Of a stretch of 64,000 nucleotides of DNA, positions 16,649 to 26,090 are shown one piece after another. The notes under the pieces were generated by a model that searched no databases, was not told where the DNA came from, and saw only the letters and a program-made list of their open reading frames with translations. Position 1 is the first letter of the stretch. Each line of letters begins with the position of its first letter. A program made the translations under genes and the position numbers. The DNA comes from Vibrio sagamiensis NBRC 104589 (GTDB lineage: Bacteria; Pseudomonadota; Gammaproteobacteria; Enterobacterales; Vibrionaceae): NCBI RefSeq assembly GCF_007990935.1, contig NZ_BJXJ01000008.1:1-64000 (forward strand), read 5' to 3'.

Positions 16649-17124
16649 GGGCTTTGTTGCGTAAATCGATGGAATTAAATCCAAAGCTTACGATCTGATC
16701 GGCTACATTCATTAAAGTCTGTAGTCTCATGCCTAAACCACGTTACAAAACAACTAACTGGAAGCAATACAATCAAGTTCTCATCAACTGCGATTCTCTG
16801 ATGTTTTGGATTGATAAAGAAGCGATAAGAGAGTGGAAACAAGGCAAGCAAAACAGGCGAGGAGGCGGTATTCTGGGAATGAGGTCATCCGAGAAACTTA
16901 GCGGTTGGCTGCCAAAGGTTATATGGCTCGAACAAGCACTGGAAAGAGCGCTATGGTTACCACAAAAGGTCAATATCTGAAACGGTAATGTAATGTATCG
17001 AGTGAAGCAGTTGCTTAGTGGACAGTTAAGTCTAAGAAATTACAACGCACAAGTTGGTGAAACTTACGCGATGATTAAAGCGTTAAATAAGCTTACGTGG
17101 CTTGGTATGCCTAAAACTTGCTGA
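16649..17124 (+). mobile_element. Decayed IS5-family insertion sequence
   Basis: The left end GGGCTTTGTTGCGTAAATC (16649 on) looks like the terminal repeat of Vibrio IS5-group elements. A transposase N-terminus follows at 16729 (MPKPRYKTTNWKQYN, then FWIDKEAIREWKQ). The C-terminal piece is at 16993-17124 (YRVKQLLSGQLSLRNYNAQV, then MIKALNKLT-LGMP). The catalytic middle is deleted and scrambled and no matching right repeat is seen, so the element is dead. Confidence 0.8.
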
Positions 17125-17302
17125 ATTGGATGAAAATTAACCAAAATGGGGCTCATCTTTCGGCTTTACTGCCGATCAAACGCTACGCTACAAACTTTGA
17201 TATTAATCGAAGTTAGGCCATTTTTATTGACACCGTTTTTATACTCGAGTGACGACAAGCTGCTGTGTTCAGTGAGACGGCCTTAGATCTCATCAATGAT
17301 GT

Positions 17303-17902
17303 TTAATCGACTAATTCGATGCCCAAACTATCAAGTAAATTTAATGCTTCAAAACGCGAGAACTTGGCACCTTTTATATTATTTTCCAACACATCAATTC
17401 TATAGTCTTCAGAGTGGCTGAAATCGACATCTTGTAAATTAGTTCGCATAAATAGGGCATGTCTAAAGTTACAATAAGTCATTGATGAATCAGTATAGTC
17501 ACCTTCTCGAAAGTCAGTATCGTGTAGCTTACATTCATCAAAATTTAACTCGTGCATCTTTAAGCCAAAGAATGAAGAATCGTTCATGATGCAGCGTGTA
17601 AAGCTTAACTCATAATCTAAGTGGTACTCAGCCCAGCTCACTTTAGTCCAATCTATCCCAATTAATTTACAATCATAAAATTTCAGCGTATACAGTTTGG
17701 AATTTGAAAAATTAGCTAAGCTGAAGTTACAGTTATGAAATTCACAATCGATAAACTTGCAATGAGTGAACGTCGATTCAGAGAAATCACAATCTTTAAA
17801 ATAGCAATCTTCGAACACAGCATTACTATATTGTTGGCTTAATAACGTGAGTTTTTCAAAATTATCATCAAAATATTGCTCATCATTAGTGATTTTTTTC
17901 AT
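17303..17902 (-). CDS. Pentapeptide-repeat protein
   Basis: About 199 residues dominated by A(D/N)LXX-like five-residue repeats (CDFSESTFTHCKFIDCEFHN, later NFDECKLHDTDFREGDY), predicting a right-handed quadrilateral beta-helix. A break near IDWTKVSWAEYHLDYEL splits the coil, and a helical C-terminus (SRFEALNLLDSLGIELVD) resembles a dimerisation end. Qnr and MfpA share this fold and shield DNA gyrase, but I see no specific Qnr signature, so function is open. I chose ATG 17902 (AAAGGA about 11 bases upstream) over the GTG at 17929. It is flanked by IS debris and a doxX remnant. Confidence 0.8.
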   Translation of the reverse strand: MKKITNDEQYFDDNFEKLTLLSQQYSNAVFEDCYFKDCDFSESTFTHCKFIDCEFHNCNFSLANFSNSKLYTLKFYDCKLIGIDWTKVSWAEYHLDYELSFTRCIMNDSSFFGLKMHELNFDECKLHDTDFREGDYTDSSMTYCNFRHALFMRTNLQDVDFSHSEDYRIDVLENNIKGAKFSRFEALNLLDSLGIELVD

Positions 17903-18042
17903 ACCGCTTTGATTCCTTTTATTAACCACACCCGCTAATCTCGATGGGTCTTATTTGCCTATAATAACTTAATGTGCTGTTTTTATAAACAGTATTTGGG
18001 GTATTTTTAAAGTCGCTTTGTACAAAAAATGGTATACAGGTA

Positions 18043-18380
18043 AACATCACAAAGTAAGTGGCTGCGAACTTCATACCATTGTTTGGCGTTACAGGGTCAC
18101 TTAATTCGGTGGTGCAGTTGTATCGAGCGGGGCAGTGTGTTGCTATCCATTCAATAAAGCTGTTCAAACGGACCGTTGTCTCCATGCTGTTAGTGGCGAT
18201 GGCATCCTAACCGTCTTTCCTGTGCACTCGCAACGCTCATCAAGAAAATCATCGGAATCGACATCACTCGGGTAAACAAACCCAACGCGATACAAATACG
18301 GCCAGAAATTCCGTACCTGCGGCAAGAAACGTTAGAAATCGCGCTTCCTGCAAATCTAAACGATAACCATTTGCAATATC
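18043..18380 (-). pseudogene. Decayed partial duplicate of doxX
   Basis: Bases 18043-18331 are clearly similar to 13103-13402 of the intact doxX gene, for example the shared CATCAAGAAAATCATCGGAA and GGGTAAACAAACCCAACGCG. After an internal deletion, similarity resumes weakly around 18331-18380 with the doxX N-terminal region. Stops and small indels break the frame. No other gene of the RiPP-type operon accompanies it. Confidence 0.8.
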
Positions 18381-18433
18381 ATCTTGATTGCTTTTAAAAT
18401 GTAAGAGCAAAAACCTTGTGGAGTAGAACGCAA

Positions 18434-18919
18434 ATGGATTTACAAAAATGTTGGGTTGGTTACTTAGAAGCAGAACAATTTTTAGAACAAGGTCATTGGT
18501 CTGAAGCCCAAAGGTTATATGAACAAGTTCTTATACATCTGCCCAGTCATATTTATAATGCATTGAATAATGACACTTTAAAGCCTTGTCAGTTTGGTTG
18601 TTTAATTAGAGGCTTTACAGATGCCGCCACATCACAGTCAGAGATACTGAATAAGTTGGGTCAGTACCAAAAAGTTTTCGATTTACTTAATCAAAGTTAT
18701 GCCCTTCTTCAGTTTATATCCGTGGAGTCAACTCAAATAGTGCAGGATACAAAGCTAATCTTGGACGATAGTTGTAACAAATTGTTGTCACATATTGATG
18801 CATTTTGTAATACACAAAAGAATGCTCAGTGGATAATTGAATTTAAACATATTCTTAAAGCGCATCATCATTTTTCTGTTTTGAAGGATCATGGTGGTGT
18901 ATTTGCTTGCTTCCATTAA
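18434..18919 (+). CDS. Small TPR-like hypothetical protein
   Basis: About 161 residues, all helical by pattern. A TPR-like unit sits near the N-terminus (YLEAEQFLEQGHWSEAQRLY, continuing EQVLIHLP), with a second around residues 75-100. No signal peptide or membrane segment. ATG 18434 is preferred over GTG 18416 because GGAG lies about 10 bases before it. It ends about 20 bases before the ABC ATPase gene, so the two are probably co-transcribed. Family not recognised. Confidence 0.7.
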   Translation: MDLQKCWVGYLEAEQFLEQGHWSEAQRLYEQVLIHLPSHIYNALNNDTLKPCQFGCLIRGFTDAATSQSEILNKLGQYQKVFDLLNQSYALLQFISVESTQIVQDTKLILDDSCNKLLSHIDAFCNTQKNAQWIIEFKHILKAHHHFSVLKDHGGVFACFH

Positions 18920-18940
18920 AAATTGATAAAAGGATTTAAA

Positions 18941-20545
18941 ATGACGCAGATGCCGCTTCTTGAGGTCAAGAACCTCTCGGTCAGTTTTACAACCAATGAT
19001 GGCATCTCTGATGCTGTTAAAAATGTCAATTTTGAGTTGTTCCAAAATGAAACTCTGGCAATTGTGGGGGAATCGGGAAGTGGTAAATCGGTTTCCACAA
19101 ATGCCATAATGCAATTATTGCCCCAAAATGCCATTATCGATAAAGAATCACAGATTATCTTTGAAGGTAAACATTTACTTAACCTGTCAGAGAAAAAAAT
19201 GGAAGGCATTCGTGGTGATCGTATTGGCATGATTTTTCAAGAGCCTATGACATCACTTAATCCATTTATGCGAGTGGGTATCCAAGTTGCAGAAGCCATT
19301 ATGTGTCACCGCTCTGTTTCAACTGCTAAGGCAAAGCAAAAAGTATTAGATCTTTTTAATTTGGTCCACTTAACCGATCCAAAACATGCCTATAGTAAGT
19401 ATCCGCATGAATTTTCTGGCGGTCAGCTTCAACGGATCATGATTGCCATGGCTCTTATTAACGAACCGGATATTTTGATTGCTGATGAGCCGACAACAGC
19501 ACTCGATGTTACGGTACAAGCTGAAGTACTTAACCTTATAAAAGATATCCAACAACAAATGGGAATGGCGATCTTATTCATTACTCATGATCTTGGGGTC
19601 GTAAAGCATCTTGCAGATAGAGTGATAGTGATGTGTAAAGGGGATGTAGTTGAAGAGGGGCTATGTGGTGACTTGTTTGCTGACCCTCAACATGAATATA
19701 CACAAATGTTGATTAATTCAATACCCAAAGGTGGGAAGGAGCCTATTGACTCCAACGCACTCTCGTTACTTAGAGCAGAAAATATTAGAGTCAACTTTTT
19801 GATTAAGAGCCATTTTATTCCAGCTAAAAATGAATATTTTGAGGCTGTAAAGGGCATTTCTCTTGAACTAAAACAAGGTGAAACACTAGGTATTGTTGGG
19901 GAATCAGGTTCTGGAAAATCAACGCTTGGACGTGCTCTTATTGGTTTACTGCCTTCTTCTGGTGACATTTCCTTTAAAGGAAAAAATATTTCAAAACTTT
20001 CAAATAAAGAACGTTTTGCTCTTAAAAAAGACGTCCAGATGGTCTTTCAAGATCCTTACGGCTCATTATCTCCCCGTATGACCGTTGGAGATATCATCAC
20101 CGAAGGCTTGAGTGTGCATCAGCCTCAACTCACTCATTCTGAAAGGATGGAGCGTGCACGTAAAGCTTTAAATGAAGTTCGTCTTGATACTAATTCGATA
20201 AACCGTTATCCCCACGAGTTCTCAGGAGGACAGCGTCAACGCATTGCTATTGCTCGTGCGCTAATATTGGAGCCATCATTTATACTATTAGATGAACCAA
20301 CCTCTGCGCTAGATAGGTCAGTACAACTTACAGTTATCGACTTACTTAAAGATATTCAAAAAGAACATAATATTGGTTTTTTATTTATCAGCCATGATCT
20401 TAGTGTCGTTAAAGCGCTCTCCGATCGAGTTTTAGTGATGCAAAAAGGGCAAGTGATGGAAGAAGGGACGGCAGATGACATATTTTATTCACCAAGAAGT
20501 GATTACACTAAAAAGCTCATAGAAGCTTCATTTGACCTAGATTAG
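18941..20545 (+). CDS. yejF: YejF-like fused double ABC ATPase
   Basis: About 534 residues with two complete ABC domains of the oligopeptide type. Walker A is GESGSGKS in both halves (about residues 37 and 318). The signatures are FSGGQLQR and FSGGQRQR, Walker B is ILIADEPTTALDV and ILLDEPTSALD, and H-loops are ITHD and ISHD. The order matches YejF, the ATPase of the YejABEF peptide/microcin C importer. No yejA, yejB or yejE gene is next to it, which is odd; it must work with permeases elsewhere or be an orphan. AAGGA precedes the ATG. A weak stem-loop follows at 20633-20663. Confidence 0.85.
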   Translation: MTQMPLLEVKNLSVSFTTNDGISDAVKNVNFELFQNETLAIVGESGSGKSVSTNAIMQLLPQNAIIDKESQIIFEGKHLLNLSEKKMEGIRGDRIGMIFQEPMTSLNPFMRVGIQVAEAIMCHRSVSTAKAKQKVLDLFNLVHLTDPKHAYSKYPHEFSGGQLQRIMIAMALINEPDILIADEPTTALDVTVQAEVLNLIKDIQQQMGMAILFITHDLGVVKHLADRVIVMCKGDVVEEGLCGDLFADPQHEYTQMLINSIPKGGKEPIDSNALSLLRAENIRVNFLIKSHFIPAKNEYFEAVKGISLELKQGETLGIVGESGSGKSTLGRALIGLLPSSGDISFKGKNISKLSNKERFALKKDVQMVFQDPYGSLSPRMTVGDIITEGLSVHQPQLTHSERMERARKALNEVRLDTNSINRYPHEFSGGQRQRIAIARALILEPSFILLDEPTSALDRSVQLTVIDLLKDIQKEHNIGFLFISHDLSVVKALSDRVLVMQKGQVMEEGTADDIFYSPRSDYTKKLIEASFDLD

Positions 20546-20632
20546 AAAAGTCAAATTCTAAAAAGTACGTTATCCGCATTATCTTTTTGTGCAATGCTTT
20601 TTAAACAACGGGATAAAATATATTCTAAGAAT

Positions 20633-20663
20633 GAAAAGTTCCTTATAATTTAAGGTGCTTTTC
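20633..20663 (+). terminator. Imperfect stem-loop after the yejF-like gene
   Basis: GAAAAGTTCCTTA pairs with TAAGGTGCTTTTC (two mismatches) around a 5-base loop. It is AT-rich, has no long T-run and lies 88 bases past the stop. It is a possible weak terminator. Confidence 0.35.
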
Positions 20664-20826
20664 ATTATGTTGTTACAGAACTAATTAAAATTGGTAATTA
20701 ACTGATACACTCCAGCTATAGGCCAATTAGCTGTAGAAATCAGCATAAGTGAAACTTAGTTTAGTAGCAAAATCTAATGTTTAATCACTTGTACGATCAT
20801 CTTTATCAAAGCTATATGGACAACGC

Positions 20827-21096
20827 TTATATAAAACCAACCTTATTCTCATCGTTAATACAGCTATAAATTTTCACTAAAATATTATTTAAATCTTTGT
20901 CTACTGGCTTTTCGAGACCAGGTTCCGGTCCATTAATATCAGGGCCTTCCCCAAAGGTTTTTAGTTCTCTACCGTTCGCCTTCCATGCCATAAATATTAC
21001 AGTCAAAATAACAAAACGACCTAAAGCTGTTGCTTCTACGCTAAGTTTATATTGGGAACCTCGTAAAGGTTTTTCAAAAGGGAACGATTGATGCAT
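20827..21096 (-). CDS. Doubtful small membrane protein
   Basis: An 89-codon frame with one hydrophobic segment (ALGRFVILTVIFMAW) and a Pro/Gly-rich middle (EGPDINGPEPGLEKP). There is no ribosome site at its ATG; the nearest purine-rich GGAGG is on the opposite strand. It would be divergent from the metal transporter operon. Listed because nothing else occupies the space. It may not be a gene. Confidence 0.25.
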   Translation of the reverse strand: MHQSFPFEKPLRGSQYKLSVEATALGRFVILTVIFMAWKANGRELKTFGEGPDINGPEPGLEKPVDKDLNNILVKIYSCINDENKVGFI

Positions 21097-21198
21097 TTTG
21101 GAGGTATAGAGTCAACAGAAGCAGAGAAATCATCTACAGAGTTCCAGACACAACGGTCTATTTAAGTGTTGCAAAAAATAATGGGTTGATTTAACGTT

Positions 21199-21220
21199 AA
21201 TGCAAATGAGAATTAATATC
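21199..21220. promoter_or_regulatory. Fur-like box upstream of the metal transporter
   Basis: AATGCAAATGAGAATTAATATC resembles Fur sites of the GCAAATGAGAATnATT form and lies 66-87 bases before the first gene of the operon. Iron repression fits a Yfe/Sit importer. An MntR or Zur site was not recognised. Confidence 0.55.
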
Positions 21221-21285
21221 AAAAAGTGGAGTCTCTATTGAAATTACGTAGAGTGAACAAACGTCCAATTTAAGAGGAGATATGT

Positions 21286-22182
21286 ATGAGCAGGTTTAAG
21301 CTAGCAGCGTATGTTTCAGTTCTCTTGTTTGTGTTGTTTCCTGCTGAGGCCAGCGAAAAGAAAATGAAAGTGGTTACAACATTTACTGTCATCGCTGATA
21401 TGGCTGCAAATGTCGCTGGTGACGTAGCTGAAGTTGTATCTGTAACAAAGCCCGGTGCCGAAATTCATGGATATGAACCCACGCCGCAAGATATTGTTCG
21501 AGCATCAGATGCTGATTTGATTCTTTGGAATGGTATGAATTTGGAGCTATGGTTTGAACAGTTTCTATCCAATCTGAAGGATATACCTGCTGTTACTCTG
21601 ACACAAGGTATTGAACCGATCCCTATTACCTCAGGATCTTATCAAGGAAAACCTAACCCTCATGCGTGGATGGGATTAGATAACGCGTTTATCTACATCG
21701 ATAATATTGTTAAAGCATTTACACAACAAGATCCAGACAACACAGCAATTTATGTAGCAAATGGCAAGAAGTATAAAGAAAAGCTACGTACAGCCATCGA
21801 GCCTTTAAGAGAGCTGATTACGCATATTCCCGATTCTGGTCGATGGCTAGTGACGTGTGAGGGAGCATTTAGTTATCTGGCTAAAGACTTTGGTCTTAAA
21901 GAACTTTACCTCTGGCCAATGAATGCCGATCAAGTTGGAACGCCTCAACAAGTTCGCTCGGTGATTGATGGGGTTAATACCAACCATATTCCGGTTGTAT
22001 TTTGTGAATCGACGGTAAATACATCACCAGCAAAGCAAGTAGCAAGAGAAACAGGGGCAAAATATGGAGGTGAACTTTTTGTTGATTCTCTCTCAACAAC
22101 CGATGGCCCAGTACCAACTTATTTAGATTTATTAACGGTGACGTCCGAAAAAGTAGCAAATGGACTTAATTTACTCGATTAG
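21286..22182 (+). CDS. yfeA: Periplasmic Mn/Fe-binding protein, YfeA/SitA-type
   Basis: 298 residues. A Sec signal peptide (VSVLLFVLFPAEA) precedes a cluster A-I (ZnuA/PsaA) metal-binding fold: VVTTFTVIADMA, GAEIHGYEPTPQDI, LILWNGMNLELWFE. Likely ligands are the His of HGYEP, the His of PHAWMG, Glu of FCESTVN and Asp of FVDSLS. The NxxWF motif and the absence of a His-rich loop favour the YfeA/SitA (Mn2+/Fe2+) side over ZnuA. It is the first gene of a four-gene operon. GAGGAG lies upstream of ATG 21286, with a Fur-like box further up. Confidence 0.9.
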   Translation: MSRFKLAAYVSVLLFVLFPAEASEKKMKVVTTFTVIADMAANVAGDVAEVVSVTKPGAEIHGYEPTPQDIVRASDADLILWNGMNLELWFEQFLSNLKDIPAVTLTQGIEPIPITSGSYQGKPNPHAWMGLDNAFIYIDNIVKAFTQQDPDNTAIYVANGKKYKEKLRTAIEPLRELITHIPDSGRWLVTCEGAFSYLAKDFGLKELYLWPMNADQVGTPQQVRSVIDGVNTNHIPVVFCESTVNTSPAKQVARETGAKYGGELFVDSLSTTDGPVPTYLDLLTVTSEKVANGLNLLD

Positions 22183-22254
22183 GTTCAGTAAATATTCTCG
22201 TAACAAACCGACTAGGACTTATTCCTCAACCTGATTTTTTGGAGCCAAGTACTT

Positions 22255-23130
22255 GTGATGAACGATAGAAAAATAGGTATCTCAGCCAATGATGTAACAG
22301 TAACTTATCGTAACGGACACACAGCTTTGTACGATGCAAGCTTCTCGGTACCAGAGGGTTCGGTAACAGCTTTGGTGGGAGTTAACGGAGCCGGTAAGTC
22401 GACATTATTTAAAGCTATAATGGGATTTGTTCCTATGGCTAAGGGAAACATTACTATATTGGGAGATAGCGTTAAGAATGCATTAAAAAGCAACACAGTC
22501 TCTTACGTTCCTCAGTCAGAAGAAATAGATTGGAGTTTTCCTATTCTTGTTGAGGAAGTAGTAATGATGGGACGCTATGGGCATATGGGATGGCTACGTA
22601 GACCCAAACAGTCAGATTATTTAGCGGTGGATCAAGCTCTAGAGCGTGTGAATATGACTGACTTCCGTAAACGTCAAATTGGGGAACTTTCAGGTGGACA
22701 AAAAAAGCGAATTTTTCTTGCTCGAGCTCTAGCACAGGAGTCAAAAGTTATACTACTTGATGAGCCTTTTACTGGTGTAGATGTACAAACTGAATATCAG
22801 ATCATCACCTTACTCAAGTCATTGAGAGAGCAGGGAAATGTTATGTTGGTTTCGACTCACAATTTAGGTTCGGTACCAGAGTTTTGCGACCGCACTATTA
22901 TGGTCAATAAAACAGTTATTGCTTCTGGTCCAATAGAAACCACTTATAATCAAAAAAATCTTCAACGTGTATTTGGTGGTGTACTCAGACACCTCACTTT
23001 GGGCGGGGAAACACTGCATCATGACGATGATTCTAGAGAACTTATCATTCTTACTGATGATGAACGTCCATTTGTTCAATACGGAGGTAAATCGTTAATA
23101 ACAAAAGAAAAGGGTTCAAGCAATGGCTGA
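22255..23130 (+). CDS. yfeB: ABC ATPase of the Mn/Fe importer, YfeB/SitB-type
   Basis: 291 residues. Walker A is GVNGAGKST, signature LSGGQKKR, Walker [13 protein letters not shown] and H-loop VSTHN. It powers uptake through the two permeases that follow. GTG 22255 and ATG 22258 are both possible starts behind GGAG at 22241. An extra C-terminal tail (about residues 245-291, rich in Asp and His: [10 protein letters not shown]) extends beyond the ATPase core, as in YfeB-type proteins, and may sense metal. It overlaps yfeC by 8 bases. Confidence 0.9.
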   Translation: MMNDRKIGISANDVTVTYRNGHTALYDASFSVPEGSVTALVGVNGAGKSTLFKAIMGFVPMAKGNITILGDSVKNALKSNTVSYVPQSEEIDWSFPILVEEVVMMGRYGHMGWLRRPKQSDYLAVDQALERVNMTDFRKRQIGELSGGQKKRIFLARALAQESKVILLDEPFTGVDVQTEYQIITLLKSLREQGNVMLVSTHNLGSVPEFCDRTIMVNKTVIASGPIETTYNQKNLQRVFGGVLRHLTLGGETLHHDDDSRELIILTDDERPFVQYGGKSLITKEKGSSNG

Positions 23131-24031
23131 GTTATTGTTACAACCTTTTAGTTATAGCTATATGAATAATGCCATGTGGGTTTCAGCCCTTGTCGGGGGA
23201 GTGTGCGCTTTTTTGTCTTCTTATCTGATGTTGAAAGGTTGGTCATTAATTGGTGATGCATTAGGGCATTCTGTTGTCCCTGGTGTAGCCCTTGCGTATA
23301 TGATTGGCTTGCCATTTGCTTTTGGTGCTTTTATTTCAGGGTGCATTGCTGCTGTGAGTATGTTGTTTTTGTCAGAACGTTCTGGGCTAAAGATCGACGT
23401 TATTATCGGCTTAGTATTTACTTCTTTCTTTGCTCTCGGGCTGTTTCTTATTTCAGTAAACCCAATTGCTGTAAGCGTTCAGACTATCACGATGGGTAAT
23501 ATTTTAGCGATCACGCCTGAAGACACAATTCAGCTTGCCCTGATAGGGTGTGTCACCTTAGTTGTACTTCTTGCTAAATGGAAAGATTTAATGGTGACAT
23601 TTTTTGATGAGAACCATGCTCGCTCTATTGGTTTAAATCCAACTGCTTTGAAAGTTATATTCTTTACTTTGTTATCAGCGTCAGTAGTTGCTGCGATGCA
23701 AACGGTGGGAGCATTATTAGTTATCGCGTTGGTCGTTACACCAGGTGCAACTGCCTATCTTTTATGTGATAGGTTTCCTATATTGATTGTCGTTTCTGTA
23801 TTAATCGGCAGCATAACAAGCTTTTTAGGTGCGTATATTAGCTTTTTTTTAGATGGTGCAACAGGAGGCATCATCATTTGTCTTCAAACAATGATTTTTA
23901 TGATGGCTTTCTTTTTTGCCCCCAAACATGGCTATTTTGCTGCTAGAAAACGGGCAAAAAATGCGTTAATGGAAGACCAAAAGTCTCGTTCAAATAAAGA
24001 TAGAGCATCGACTGCTGAGGATTGCGAATGA
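23123..24031 (+). CDS. yfeC: Permease of the Mn/Fe importer, YfeC/SitC-type
   Basis: A 302-residue ABC-3 family permease with eight or so membrane helices. It shows family hallmarks near the start ([20 protein letters not shown]) and in the second half ([20 protein letters not shown]). The tail is short and basic. It overlaps yfeB by 8 bases and yfeD by ATGA, so the operon is translationally coupled. Pairs with YfeD as a heterodimeric channel. Confidence 0.9.
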   Translation: MAELLLQPFSYSYMNNAMWVSALVGGVCAFLSSYLMLKGWSLIGDALGHSVVPGVALAYMIGLPFAFGAFISGCIAAVSMLFLSERSGLKIDVIIGLVFTSFFALGLFLISVNPIAVSVQTITMGNILAITPEDTIQLALIGCVTLVVLLAKWKDLMVTFFDENHARSIGLNPTALKVIFFTLLSASVVAAMQTVGALLVIALVVTPGATAYLLCDRFPILIVVSVLIGSITSFLGAYISFFLDGATGGIIICLQTMIFMMAFFFAPKHGYFAARKRAKNALMEDQKSRSNKDRASTAEDCE

Positions 24032-24876
24032 TGGATTTTTTATTGCCATTTCAGTTTCCGTTCATGCTAAACGCTTTTTCGATTTGTTTGATCGTTGCAA
24101 TACCTACAGCCTTACTCTCTTGCTTTTTAGTTATGAAAGGATGGGCTTTAATGGGGGATGCAGTAAGCCACTCTGTTCTTCCCGGTATCGTGATTGCTTA
24201 CGTATTAGGCCTACCTTTGTTGTTAGGTGCATTCGTTGCGGGCATGTTATGCAGCGTGTTGACTGGTTTTTTGTCGACAAATTCAAGGATTAAGCAAGAT
24301 ACAATAATGGGTATTGTATTTTCGAGCATGTTTGCGTTTGGGATAGTACTTTACGTAGCATTAGACACTAATGCACATCTAGACCATATATTATTCGGCA
24401 ATATGCTTGGCGTTGATTTTCAAGAAATTGTAACTTCAGGTGTTATTTCTTTCGTTGTTGTATCAGGGATTTTATTTTTTTGGAAAGATCTTTTGCTTCA
24501 TTCATTCGATGAAGTACAAGCAAGAGTAAGCGGTTTGCATGTGACAATACTTCATTACACATTGCTTACATTTCTTTCTCTTACTATCGTCGCGACACTG
24601 AATGCGGTGGGGCTCATTTTAGCCATTAGTTTACTCATTGCACCTGGAGCTATCGCATTCTTGGTGGTAAGAAAATTTTCCACGATGCTTTGGGTGGCTT
24701 GTATTGTAAACCTTGGGACAATGCTGATAGGTGTGTATGTCAGTTTTCATATTGACAGTGCACCAGCTCCAACTATCGTCTTAATACAAACAGTAGTGTT
24801 TATTTTTTCTTTGATACGTAAGCTGTTTATAACTAAAACACAAACAAGTGCTAAGTTTAATCAAGACTATTATTGA
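24028..24876 (+). CDS. yfeD: Permease of the Mn/Fe importer, YfeD/SitD-type
   Basis: 282 residues. A second ABC-3 permease, similar in pattern to YfeC: LVMKGWALMGDAVSHSVLPG and ILAISLLIAPGAIAFLV. I use ATG 24028, which overlaps the yfeC stop as ATGA and has TGAGG upstream, instead of the TTG at 24022. It is the last gene of the operon; no strong terminator was seen directly after it. Confidence 0.9.
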   Translation: MMDFLLPFQFPFMLNAFSICLIVAIPTALLSCFLVMKGWALMGDAVSHSVLPGIVIAYVLGLPLLLGAFVAGMLCSVLTGFLSTNSRIKQDTIMGIVFSSMFAFGIVLYVALDTNAHLDHILFGNMLGVDFQEIVTSGVISFVVVSGILFFWKDLLLHSFDEVQARVSGLHVTILHYTLLTFLSLTIVATLNAVGLILAISLLIAPGAIAFLVVRKFSTMLWVACIVNLGTMLIGVYVSFHIDSAPAPTIVLIQTVVFIFSLIRKLFITKTQTSAKFNQDYY

Positions 24877-24952
24877 ACGCTTTCAAAAGATGATTTGTGG
24901 TCGATTTACTTCACAGTTTCCAATACATGTCACAAGCGCTTCTTAGCTAATT

Positions 24953-25204
24953 TTAATACCAACTCAATTTAATCTCTAAAGGCAGATCGCAGCTTATGTT
25001 TTCGCCACACATTTCATCAGATGCATTGAGGTGGACCAGTGTTGCTGATGAGTAACCGCAACCGCGAAAGTGGTTTCTTGCTTCGCAAAGACTTGCGAAC
25101 GTTAGTGGGGCATTTTTATGATTTAAAATCAGAGATCTTTTCTGGTTTTCTACATTATAAGCAAGATAAATCCCGCCTTCGACTGATTCAATTAGAAGGT
25201 TCAC
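24953..25204 (-). CDS. DUF6482-like small protein
   Basis: 83 residues (MNLLIESVEGGIYLAYNVEN..., ending with SDEMCGEN... and a short strand). The opening and the late DEMCG motif match my memory of DUF6482 proteins in Vibrio and Pseudomonas. Function unknown; no signal peptide. The GTG start at 25204 has GGAGAG about 7 bases upstream. It lies convergent with the metal importer operon. Confidence 0.65.
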   Translation of the reverse strand: MNLLIESVEGGIYLAYNVENQKRSLILNHKNAPLTFASLCEARNHFRGCGYSSATLVHLNASDEMCGENISCDLPLEIKLSWY

Positions 25205-25549
25205 CGTTATCTCTCCGTTGGTATATTCACCTGTTGAGTATTACGATTTATAATGAAATTTAGTTCACTTTGTTACGATAAGTGTGTAAATAGTCTTCGA
25301 TAGCGTTATAGTCATATGCGTAATACTTCTACGATTGAAGGCCTGCAACATATTAGCTTCAGAAGCTGTACTTGTATCGCCATAAATACATGCTCATGCG
25401 TCACTTTATGCCATATAGATTTGTAAAAGTCGGTCTAAACTACTGGTTTAATTTGTTAAATAATGAATTAAAGATTGTGTTTTTCTTATAAGGTATGGAT
25501 AATTTCTGCACAGAAAATGTCAGTCGTTAGATATAGAAAGGAACGCGCT

Positions 25550-26005
25550 ATGGAATTAGAATACCGTTCAGCTAAATTGGAAGATTTGGAAAGTCTTGTC
25601 ATTTTACTTGCAGATGATCTCCTTGGCAGTCAAAGAGAAGACACCTCTATTCCATTAAATAGTGCATATCTTGAAGCATTAGAAGCAATTCAACGAGATC
25701 CCAACAACGATTTGATTGTTGTGGAATTTGAAAAAAAATTAGTTGGGATGTTTCAAATTACATATATTCCTTACCTCACCCACACAGGCGGTTGGCGAAG
25801 CCTTATCGAAAGTGTGAGAATTCATAGTGATTATCGAGGGCAAGGGCTGGGCGAACAAATGTTTACACAAGCTGTCGAGTTAGCAAAAAAGAAAGGTTGT
25901 AGAATCATTCAATTAACAAGTGACAAGCAGCGTCTTGATGCAATCAGGTTTTATGAAAAGTTTGGGTTCAAAGCAACACACGAAGGATTTAAACTAGTAC
26001 TATAG
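25550..26005 (+). CDS. GNAT-family N-acetyltransferase
   Basis: 151 residues. A standard GNAT: opening YRSAKLEDLESLVILLADD, strand ESVRIHSDYRGQGLGEQMF with the R-G-Q-G-L-G acetyl-CoA loop, and closing DAIRFYEKFGFKATHEG. Similar to aminoglycoside- or amino-acid-type GNATs; substrate unknown. The ATG at 25550 follows AAAGGAA at a good distance. An upstream in-frame extension to 25475 lacks a ribosome site. Confidence 0.85.
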   Translation: MELEYRSAKLEDLESLVILLADDLLGSQREDTSIPLNSAYLEALEAIQRDPNNDLIVVEFEKKLVGMFQITYIPYLTHTGGWRSLIESVRIHSDYRGQGLGEQMFTQAVELAKKKGCRIIQLTSDKQRLDAIRFYEKFGFKATHEGFKLVL

Positions 26006-26090
26006 GAAAAGTTGGGTTGCAGTCAAGATGCAGTCTTAATAATATCAAACTATGCTCCTTACCCTGATTGACTACTAAAAAGCCAACTCT

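Noticed and set aside
17303..17902. Quinolone-resistance Qnr protein
   Set aside because: Only the general pentapeptide fold is visible; Qnr-specific segments are not.
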